DNA from: Cyprinodon diabolis
Taxonomy: Eukaryota > Chordata > Actinopteri > Cyprinodontiformes > Cyprinodontidae
Reading direction: 5' to 3'
NCBI GenBank assembly: GCA_030533445.1
Contig: CM060064.1
Location: 20,605,626 to 20,669,625 of the forward strand
Length of the DNA: 64,000 nt
Shown here: piece by piece, positions 55,240 through 64,000 of the stretch
How positions within the stretch are numbered: position 1 is the first letter of the stretch
Layout of the letters: every line of letters starts with the position of its first letter
Notes under the pieces: model-generated
Seen by the model: the letters and a program-made list of their open reading frames with translations, nothing else
Told to the model about the DNA's origin: nothing
Database searches by the model: none
Made by a program: the position numbers and the translations under genes

Positions 55240-58200
55240 ATTGAATTGCAAAGCACACCATGTTGTGTGTCCTCACTTGTTAAGCTGGCTACCTCGTCAG
55301 CAGTTGGGCACACAAAAGTTTACAGACAGCATGCCAATCTAAGCTGTCTTTCAGAGCCGTCCATCTACTTCTATCTGCAGATCAGCAGGTGGGTTAACCT
55401 ATTGTGTCTGTGGCTTGTAAATGTTCCATATGGCTGTCAAAATGCATGCGTCTTGACAACTGTCTCCATCCCTACGTGTTCAGCTCTGTCCATAAGTCCT
55501 AATGATAACCCTTCAACTACAGGAGCGTCTTTTTAGTCGCAATTGTCGGGATTCTACACTGCTCAAAGGAGACAGGACACAGCTTTCATTTGTAATCACT
55601 GAAAACTTTTACATGTACTTTTAAGTGGGTGTGTTTTGGAATCTATGAAATTCTACAGGGTTATGAGCTTTAAATCGTGAAGAAAACCTCAAAATATATT
55701 TTCAGCACCTGATTTACCTTCCATGTAGGAGAAATCCAAGTTCCTCCACATTGTCAATAGATATTCAAAATTAATGGAAGCTTACCTGAAAGAAAAATAT
55801 ATAAATTGCAAAACCTGGCTGCTTGATGTCATTAACTTCAATTATATCAGCTAACATCTTTCCTTAAGCCTAAAGTTGTTTTGGTTCATTGCAGTAACTT
55901 TTTGGTTTTGAAACTAATTTAATTAAAGATACAATACTTCTAGCAATAATCAACAACTTAAGCTGGAAAGTGGAAATATTCTTTAGATTAACACCTGCAT
56001 AATCTTATTATTGTACCTGAGTGGATAAAAATCTTTTTTAAAGAAAACTTTCTATCTCACTGCACTTCTTTTTGGATGGATATGAAATACATGTTTTTTA
56101 ATAATCACATAATTTCAATAATGTGAGGGGAATTATATAAAATCTGGTTATTTTTTAATTTAATAAACAGGTCAGAGGGTCACAGAAGGATCACCGCCTT
56201 TGGTGCATTCAGGTTTGGTTTATTATAGGATGTCACAGGTTGATCTTGATCTCTGGTTCTTCCTCTTAACCTGCTTCCTCTCTTACCTCGTGACGATCCG
56301 CCCCACTTCCAGAGCTGGCTGGCACAGTTGTCTCCCAGACAGGCAGAGGGATGGATGGCTCTCAACCTGTTGTGTAAGAGCAGTGTAAAGAGATAATACG
56401 CTTTGCTCGAGACAAGCTCTTTGTCTGTACTTTCACCTGCAGTCATTAAAACAGTTATCTTCAAATCCCTGTGCTGCAGACAACAGTGTAATAGTTTGCT
56501 CTGAGCTAGGCTTCAAAGATTTTTTGAATGAATGGTTTAGCACTTAGAGTTAACCCTTTAGGTTTAAATAGGAGTCTATCCAAAGCATTTCTGCAGGAAT
56601 AGTAACACATTTTCGGTGTTTTTAATTCTTTCCATATTAATTCCAGATCTTTGGCTCAAATTCTGTTGGACAGTAAAATGGACTTTAGCGTGTCTTATAA
56701 ATTATCAGTGAAAGCAGATGGTGAAGGATCAGACATGAAAGAATTATTCAACAGCTTATCTACTGGTACATTTAATATGGTTTCTGATCTCCTAATTCCT
56801 CTGAAAATTAATTTCTTTTGAATTGAATATTGGATTCCTCTAAAGTGATTACTGTATGTAACAGATATTAGAGCCGATTTCTATGGTCCATCTATTAAAT
56901 TCAAAAGGCTGTGTGTTTCTGGAATAATTCATTAACTGAAGCAATTTGGAATCATGAGCACTTCAGGGAACTGGCTGCTCAAAGCAACAACCACAAAAAC
57001 AGAACAAAGTCCTTTGAGTGATAAAGTCTTTTACTGTATTTTGAAAGTCTGGGGTTATCTGTAAGATAGTTTTGTGCAATTGTGGAATATAAAACCTCCT
57101 GAAATGACGCATCTTGATCTGAAAGCAAATCTCTGGAAGATGAAACCAGAAGTAATGTTTAATGTGAAACTGGGGCTTGAAAATGTCCACAGAAATGGTT
57201 TATTTGGCCAGAAGCTTATTTTCTGAAGTTCACGCAATGTTTCCTGGTAATATTTCAGCTCGAGCTGCAGTCTCACTCGTTACATGGACATCTTAAGTTG
57301 CAGAAACTATACTAAATATCCTCCTACACCATTATTTCCTTAATCCAAGCTAATTAAGTGTGACATTGGTAATGGCATATAGCCCTCTGTCACAGAAGCC
57401 AGCAGGTAGAGCTGTGGGATTTTCTTTAAACTAATACTTCTTATTTCTTCTGAGACAATGCAGGCAAACATGGGAGGATTTATGTGTCATTTGTTCTTTC
57501 CAGGTGGTATGGCAAAGAGAAATTCCTAAATCTCATTATTTTTTGTTTGTCTTGTTTTTACCTTAGCTGTCCATTTCTGAAACTGATCTGTAAGAAATCA
57601 TGGCTAATTGCTTTGTTCACACACAGTAAGCAAGCAAATGTTCCCTTTAAATGTCTCCTCCTACAACTTTTACTCTATTATTTTGTTATGTGGATTCTTT
57701 ACAAAATGAGAAAACCGCATTTTACAAATGCAACTAAAGTATCACTCTGGGGAATACACAACTCTTTCATTGGCCACTGTAAAAGCATCTAATAATATGA
57801 ACTCTCAAAATGACTCAGTGCATCAAGTATTTTAAAGTGACCCATAGAATTTGCAGATACACATAAACTGGAGAAACTTTAATAAAAAGGCAAAAGCTGC
57901 TATTGCAAATGGAATTCAGTAAAAATAATCACATTCAGTTAAATAGAGATGTTCTGTTATTTATAAATGCAATATGAAAATAAGTAATAAAGCTTGCCTA
58001 GTGATCAGGAATATCTGTTTCAAATATTTAAGTAGATAATTTTTAAGTCTAACACATAGTTTACATCAAAACTGTTAACTTTCCATTAGAATGCACAAAC
58101 ATATAGTATAGTGCATTTGTGAAAAGCACTATTAAAACTTATAAAACGTAAAATATATAAAGGAAAGTGAATGAGCAGGATGTTCTCTGCCTCTTATGTT

Positions 58201-58440
58201 TGTCCTATGCTGCCCCCTGCTGGTGGAAGCAGGTAGGGAAATAGTAAAAAGTCTGTTTCTAAAAATAAGACCTTAAATTAGAGCACCCTCTGGTGGTTAA
58301 ATGTTAATGGAATGATTTGATTGTATTAATTCGAGGGTTTTAGTCAAATGTGTTCCCATTGCTTATAAATTTAAAATGATATTTTGAAAAATAACAGAAA
58401 ATACGTCTAGGGAAAAAAAATCCATTAAGGTTTATTTGTA
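55240..58440. other. AT-rich intergenic with one exon-like segment
   Basis: Apart from the candidate minus-strand exon at 56286-56447, nothing is recognised. Confidence 0.3.
56286..56447 (-). other. Candidate isolated exon (minus strand)
   Basis: On the minus strand, TGACTGCAG precedes an open segment that ends at CACGAG followed by GTAAGAG, both good splice signals. The frame contains LFTLLLHNRLRAIHPSA, which recalls the start of CAP/CRISP domains (HNxxR, then P-x-A). The following residues do not fit the family. It could be a relic exon or chance. Confidence 0.2.
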
Positions 58441-58689
58441 TGTCGGATTTATCTTTAGCACAGCAGCAGCAGCAGCACAGATGTGCAAATAATGTGTGAC
58501 TCTGCAGCCAGGATGGTCCTCAGTTTGGAGAGATTAATCATTACACACTGACCTTGTAAGTGTGCGGGGAACCTGAAAGGTCCTATAAATATTTAAAATT
58601 CAGAGACTTAAAAAAATAAGAGGAATCATTTCATTTCCTGTTTTAATTCTGGTTTATTTTTTTAGAGTGGCGAATCAAAGAAATCAACT

Positions 58690-58935
58690 TTGCTCTGAAG
58701 GAATCACCTTGAAGATTGTGTCGCTGCTGCTAGTGACTCTACAGCGTCTATATTTAGGCCGCTTGTTGTGGCGCTGGTCAGCTGGCGCAGGACACGCCTC
58801 TGGACTGAATGGAGCGCGCCGTGCGTAAAGTCCAGCTTGCGGCGCAGCACAACTTTGTCGCAAACTTTTACTTTTCCGACCGGCGCTGTTAACGGTGTCA
58901 CTGCTAAGATTATTGGGGGAAATATCACTTCAACG
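58690..58935 (+). promoter_or_regulatory. CpG-rich 5' region of the TFIIS-like gene
   Basis: CpG density rises sharply compared with the AT-rich flanks. A TATATTTAGG sequence lies near 58748. The frame ahead of the start codon is open for about 56 codons, but it has no ATG in frame and no conserved residues, so it is best read as 5' UTR. Confidence 0.45.
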
Positions 58936-61004
58936 ATGACACGAGAAGAGGACTTGATCCGGATCGCTAAGAAGCTAGACAAGATGGTGTCTAGAAATAA
59001 CACGGTAAGGCTGTATTTTGACACCCGCGGGTGGCGCGTCGTCCCCTCGTGCTGCAGCGAAGGCCTGCGAAGGAGCCTGTTAAAACACAAAGTTTACACC
59101 TTGGAGAAGCTTGGTTTTAATCTGACTCGATGAGAGTGGAGACTCTGCATGAGTGTAATATGAACTTGTCTGCAGTAATAAACGATCGACAGGTGTTTGG
59201 CATGGGTTTGTAAATGTTTTAGCAGCCCCCTATTTTAGTATAGAACATTGCACGGATCTTACTTGGATAGTTTGTCTTAAACGCTCAAACCATAGCCTGA
59301 TCGTCTTAAGCCTAAAGTCATTCGTGCAACAGAAAGTAAACAGCGCGGCCTGTTTTTTTCCCTGCAACCCTGCAGTGCTGTGTCTTCTGCAAATAAGATA
59401 AAGTTTCTTGGCGCACTTAAACCTACAGGAATATTTACCAATCTCAGGGCAATTCAAGTTTTCTCTATTATAAAGTTATAATGCTACATTTTTATCTGTT
59501 TATAATGTTGGTGCAAACATTGCAGAAGTGAAAGTGTTTTATCCACCAACCAGTTTCTGTTCGACTGACATCCATGTGTTTACTCAGATATAGTGACAAT
59601 GCATTCTACAAGAAGTAAATTTAATGTCTGCTGTGAGTACAGGAGGGTGCTGTTGATCTGCTGAAAGAGCTTAAAGGTTTCAACATGACTCTCAAACTTC
59701 TCCAAGTAAGCTGCAGAGTTCATTTTCGTTACTCTTTTCCATTCTGAAGTTTGCAACAACATGGAAGTCCATCATACCATGATTTTTTCCCCCCTGCTTG
59801 TTGTTGCAGGAAACAAGAATTGGCATGTCTGTGAACAGCATCAGGAAGCACTGCAGGGACGAAGACGTTGTCTCGTTGGCAAAGGTCCTCATTAAAGAAT
59901 GGAAGAGACTTCTGGGTGAGACACTATCCCTGACTTATTAAATCCTTAACATGCAGGTCAAATTAACAATAATACATCTAGGTTTGTAGTAACTAAATCC
60001 AAGTAACTCAACTCATTTATTACATAGAAACAGACCAAAAAAGATTCTTAAATCTCAAGTGTGAATTTCTGTTAATGTTAGTTGTTAAAACTTACAGCTA
60101 GTGAAAACCCAGTTTACCAGAAAATCAAGACCTTACTTCTTCTGTGCAATATGTGGCTTGGAGGCCATCAGCCCAAGTCCCCCTAAGGTTTGATGCATCC
60201 CAGGTTAGTTTTACAGCAGCCTTCAGCACTGTTGGCATTGATGCTTCCCATATTTCTTATGACAAAAACTCCACATTGGCCTGAGGTCAGGTCGAGTTTG
60301 CTGGTCAATGAAGCACATGCTGTTTAAAGAAGGTATTGGTACTTTTTTTTAGTATAGGCAGGTGCCAAATCCCCTGTGTCTCAATAAAGCCTCCCCAGTC
60401 TTGATTCTAGGGGTTGACTTCCATATCAAATAACAAATGTTATTTTATCTTGAAATAGAACTCTGAACCACTGAGCAACAGTCCAGTTTTTAATAGAGGT
60501 TCTAACAAGAAGTTCAATATGAAGACTTCTATAGTTGTGAGCCATGTGCTGGTCTCTCTGTGGTGATTTTGAACAATCATAAATTTCCTAAAAACTAAAT
60601 ATTGCATTGCCATCCTCCATGGTATTTTGTTTTTCATCCAGCCTAAGTTGTGATGTGTGGCTACAGCAGGATTGTTGCTTTCAAATGATCAGAATATTTG
60701 TTCTGTTCGCTGTAAGCTATTGTATTTAAAACAGAATTGCAACATATCTAAAGACTGTAGAATACCTTAGTTTAACTTTCAACTCAAAATCACAACAAAA
60801 AAGCTCACAAAAAAAGAGGGTACCTATTGGAAGGTGTTTTGATTTGATATACAATTCAATCCTGAGACTAAACAATCTGCTGTTTTGTCTGCCAGACTCA
60901 GGGAATTCTCACGCAGAGAAAAGTGCTGACATGAAGAATGGTTTGGACTCAGGGAAGCCTGCAGCAGCAGCTGCAAACAGCTCATCCTCAGAGACACAGA
61001 GCAG
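58936..61004 (+). CDS. tcea3: TFIIS-type transcription elongation factor, coding exons 1-4
   Basis: TFIIS rescues backtracked RNA polymerase II by stimulating transcript cleavage in the nucleus. Exons are 58936-59004, 59643-59705, 59810-59915 and 60896-61004, with GT-AG borders and phases 0, 0, 1 and 2 that join cleanly. They encode [18 protein letters not shown], then [20 protein letters not shown], then [12 protein letters not shown] and [18 protein letters not shown]. This is the N-terminal LW (TFIIS-N) four-helix domain. Exon 4 gives a Ser/Ala-rich linker. The central polymerase-binding domain and the C-terminal zinc ribbon lie beyond the window or were not found. The [25 protein letters not shown] pattern is closest to TCEA3. 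The ATG chosen is the first in frame and matches the family start. Confidence 0.88.
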
Positions 61005-61239
61005 GTTAGTCTGATGCTGTTTGGAAACACAAGCTGCAACGTACTGACATGACGCCTAAAACAGAGGAAATGCATTCACAGGTTGAGGTCTGCTTCTATC
61101 AGATCCCAGTGTTTGGTCTGTTTCAATAAAAAAAAAAAAACAGGTTATAGAGACAATTAGTGAGTTTGGTAATGACTAAATATGGTAACTCTCTGCATAA
61201 AAAAAAGTAAACTCTTCTCTTTTGAATTACGACACATAG

Positions 61240-61288
61240 TTCCAGTGACTTCACATATCCGAGCACTCCGTCACTAACCGCCATGTGG
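61240..61288 (+). CDS. Possible exon 5 of the TFIIS-like gene
   Basis: A segment bounded by CACATAG and GTAAAC fits the phase left by exon 4 and would encode a short Ser/Thr/Pro linker (FTYPSTPSLTAMW). TFIIS linkers are poorly conserved, so similarity cannot decide. The polypyrimidine tract is modest. Confidence 0.25.
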
Positions 61289-61898
61289 GTAAACAAAATA
61301 GCTATAGACTCAACTCAGTAGGTTTGGCTGCCAAGGAGTATTTATTTTATTTTTATTTCTTACTAAACTCACACTTGTTATTTCATGTTTGGTTGAAAGG
61401 ATGTTCAGCTATGCAAACAGTCTGGCAAAGCAGACTTTTTACTATTGTTCTTCCCAAAATCAGAAAAAAGGCTTAGAACCACTGTCTGTAGTGCTTAATT
61501 CTGGCACAAGGATGAACCGTTTGAAACAACAACCAGAGAGAACATATGATCTCTATCCTTTTGTTAAAGAGTGTTGGCTGCTGCGTTATGCTAAACCTTC
61601 ACACGATGAAGACTGGTGTTGCCTGTGCAGACCCCTATGGGATATAGTAACTTTTATTCTTTATTCATTATTTTATCGGCCCTCGTCAGAATGTCATCAG
61701 AAACATCCTCATCATCACTATTGATCATTAAGCCTATAATTGAACGTATGAGGGACAAATGTGTTTATGTTACTGTAATTACTTACTCTGCTAATCAACT
61801 GAACCTTATTATTCACATACAACTGGACTGTGCTCCTTTACGAAGCAATTAAACATCGATTATATACGTCTTTGGATTTCAGGCTGTGAAGCTCCTGA

Positions 61899-61900
<2 letters not shown>

Positions 61901-61994
<94 letters not shown>
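61901..61994. repeat. (TA)n microsatellite
   Basis: An uninterrupted run of about 94 bases of TA lies in an intron or downstream of the TFIIS-like exons. Confidence 0.95.
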
Positions 61995-61997
<3 letters not shown>

Positions 61998-62339
61998 TAA
62001 ATTAAACTGTTGGTGTATGAAGAATGAAAAAAAGAAACCATTATTAAAATATTATTTGAAATAACATGATTATTACAACTTATCATTTCTTATTTATCCT
62101 ATATGGTGAATGAGATTTGATAGTTTTGCTGTTATAAAGCTTTAGATGTTAGCTGATTCTGGTTTGTACCTCTTTTTTTCTTATTTTGTTTTATATGTAA
62201 ATACTGAGCTAGAGGACAAGGGAAATGTCTACCCTATCTATTCCCTTTTCACGGTTTATTTGGGTTTCCACTGCTCTATTGTATTATTTAACCTTAGTAC
62301 ATATTTCAGATATTCAACCCACTGTTGAGAATGTTTTTG

Positions 62340-62458
62340 CCATACCGCTACACTTGTGAAAGTAATATCTGTTGGGCTCCTTTTGGCATCAAGACAATTA
62401 TTCTTATTGCCACCTTGCCAGACAGGACACTGTAAAAAAAAAAAAAAAAAAAAAAAAA
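62340..62458 (+). mobile_element. Short 3' L1 insertion
   Basis: A perfect 13-bp target duplication, GAGAATGTTTTTG, lies at 62327-62339 and 62459-62471. The body (CATCAAGACAATTATTCTTA, then GCCAGACAGGACACTGT) matches 26815-26860, followed by a run of about 25 A. It is a severely 5'-truncated copy of the L1 family that ends at 26890. Confidence 0.92.
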
Positions 62459-62947
62459 GAGAATGTTTTTGAAATCAAGCTTAACACAGTTTGATTTCAA
62501 AGGTAATACATAGAGGAAACACTAATACTTTGTGGAAGGTAACTTGACACAAGGGGCAAAAAGGATGAAAAACAATCTTAATTGTGGGAACATATTCTTC
62601 TTTTATTTCTTCCTTACTCATGTTCACCTTTATATTCTCCATACCTTTGATCCCTTGGGGAAAATTCTCCACAGCTGTGAGATCAGCCATAAAAAACCTT
62701 GGACTCTACAGATAAGAGGGCCGTTTGAAAGGGGAAAAAAAGGACAGAGTGAAACCCGAAAAAAGCTGCTAAAAAAACTGCAGTGTTTTTCTTCCCGCTT
62801 TAGTTACCAGCCTTGAAGGACCCGGACTGTTAGTATCCATGTTATAGTGGAAGTGGTGACCTGCTAGTAAACCATATTTAGATTCAGTAGAAATCTCACA
62901 TATGCTCTGAATATTGACTTATGGATATATTGCATTATCGTTTTACA

Positions 62948-63620
62948 CACGGACACAATTGTTGGTAGCCCTTGTTTAATTATAAGAAAATGCACAGTGG
63001 TCACAGAAATAACTTATAAAAGTAATAACACATAAAAATTATGTAAAAAATTAAAAAATGAACACCACATATTGCTTTTTAGCCAAGCTTCAGCAGAATG
63101 ATTTTAAGAAATGATCTCATAAAAGAAGCCTGGACAAAAATTATGGTACCTTTAACTTTATATTTTGTTGCAAATGTTTGTCAGTTTAGTCAATTGCTGC
63201 TATCAAACAGTTCCTGTAACTGTCAATACGTCTTCTGCTCCTCTAAGCAGGTATTTTCACTCCTCATTAGCAAACTGCTCCAGTTGTTTCCAGTTTGAAG
63301 GGTCCCTTTCCCAGATGCCATGTTTCAGCTCCTTCCAAAGATGCTCAGTAGGATTTAGTAGAAGGCCACTGCAGAATAGTCTAATGTTTTCCTTTTAGCC
63401 CTTCCTGGCTGTGTGTTTTCGATCATCCTGTTAAAGAACACATGAATTGCGACTGAGACCAAGCTTTACCACACTAAGCAGCACATTTCTTGCTAGAATC
63501 CCAGTTTTCTTTTCTTCGTTCTTTTCATTTTATCCCTCTGTGAACATAGAGCTGATGTGCCTTGGCAAAAACTTAAACATTATTTCGATCTGTCCATAGG
63601 ACATTATCCCAAAAGCTTTT
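62948..63620 (-). mobile_element. Degenerate Tc1-type transposon
   Basis: The start, ACACGGACACAATTGTTGGT, is a Tc1-type end known from fish. The antisense of 63170-63620 keeps blocks of a Tc1 transposase gene, such as the complement of CAGCTCCTTCCAAAGATG and of ATTATCCCAAAAGCTTTT. No intact frame remains and the right end is eroded. Confidence 0.6.
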
Positions 63621-63635
63621 TGGCTTGTCAACATA

Positions 63636-64000
63636 CACTCACCGGCCACTTTATTAGGTACCCCATGCTAGTAACGGGTTGGACCCCCTTTTGCCTTCAG
63701 AACTGCCTCAATTCTTCATGGCATAGATTCAACAAGGTGCTGGAAGCATTCCTCAGGGAGTTTGGTCCATATTGACATGATGGCATCACACAGTTGCCGC
63801 AGATTTGCACATCCATGATGCGAATCTCCCGTTCCACCACATCCCAAAGATGCTCTATTGGATTGAGATCTGGTGACTGTGGAGGCCATTTGAGTACAGT
63901 GAACTCATTGTCATGTTCAACAAACCAGTCTGAGATGATTCCAGCTTTATGACATGGCGCATTATCCTGCTGAAAGTAGCCATCAGAAGTTGGGTACATT
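63636..64000 (-). mobile_element. Tc1/mariner element, cut by the window end
   Basis: It begins after TA with CACTCACCGGCCACTTTATT, a familiar Tc1-type terminal repeat in fish. The minus strand encodes the C-terminal transposase region. The rest of the element lies beyond 64000. A 61-bp piece of the same gene occurs at 19921-19981. Confidence 0.82.
63697..63999 (-). CDS. Tc1-type transposase, C-terminal part
   Basis: The frame contains YFQQDNAPCHKA (second catalytic Asp) and, 34 residues later, [12 protein letters not shown] with the catalytic Glu, so the DD34E spacing is kept. It is open to the window edge. The first catalytic Asp and the DNA-binding domain are outside. Whether the full copy is intact cannot be judged here. 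Confidence 0.85.
   Translation of the reverse strand: MYPTSDGYFQQDNAPCHKAGIISDWFVEHDNEFTVLKWPPQSPDLNPIEHLWDVVEREIRIMDVQICGNCVMPSCQYGPNSLRNASSTLLNLCHEELRQF

Noticed and set aside
61389..61724. 111-codon frame between the TFIIS-like exons and the TA repeat
   Set aside because: No similarity to TFIIS central or zinc-ribbon motifs.
1..64000. CRISPR arrays, bacterial operons or phage genes
   Set aside because: The window is clearly eukaryotic; no regularly spaced repeats with unique spacers were seen.

Overview
The window is vertebrate nuclear DNA, almost certainly from a ray-finned (teleost) fish. It is AT-rich, its genes are split by GT-AG introns, and it carries the repeat mix typical of teleosts: Tc1 elements, hAT, CMC-EnSpm, DIRS, L1 with a G-rich 3' UTR, L2/Maui, Ty3/gypsy, Ty1/copia and tRNA-derived SINEs. 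Only two host genes are secure, both on the + strand. The main coding exon of a TENT5 (FAM46) non-canonical poly(A) polymerase lies at 5363-6391. The first four coding exons of a TFIIS-type elongation factor (tcea3-like) lie between 58936 and 61004. The other exons of both genes lie outside the window or were not found. In human, TENT5B and TCEA3 both sit on 1p36, so conserved linkage is possible.

The 52 kb between the genes is mostly transposon. I used target-site duplications (TSDs) to resolve insertion order. Nest 1 (13156-18891): an LTR in minus orientation was hit by an L1 (13713-18726). That L1 contains a truncated DIRS-like element, which was in turn hit by a hAT element (16028-17514). 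Nest 2 (18942-26890): a 5'-truncated L1 was hit by a CACTA/EnSpm-type element (19390-24339), which was hit by a Tc1 element with an open transposase (20385-21933). Nest 3 (34668-40566): a solo LTR was hit by a nearly complete Ty1/copia element (34708-39692) whose two LTRs look identical except for one 12-bp indel. A Ty3/gypsy element with gag, protease and a deleted pol occupies 48745-51402.

The most interesting object is the CACTA/EnSpm-type element. I see no transposase in it. It carries a multi-exon gene (about 22479-23666) whose last three exons read like the C-terminal region of the vertebrate host protein C14orf93. That suggests either that the host gene is a domesticated transposon gene or that the transposon captured it.

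Smaller elements include a hAT MITE with the start of its own transposase, a TTAA-flanked element with a CpG-rich core and a 46-codon ORF, a short element with a truncated RecQ-like helicase, and degenerate LINE and Tc1 pieces. The remaining intergenic stretches are AT-rich with homopolymer runs, and I recognise nothing in them.
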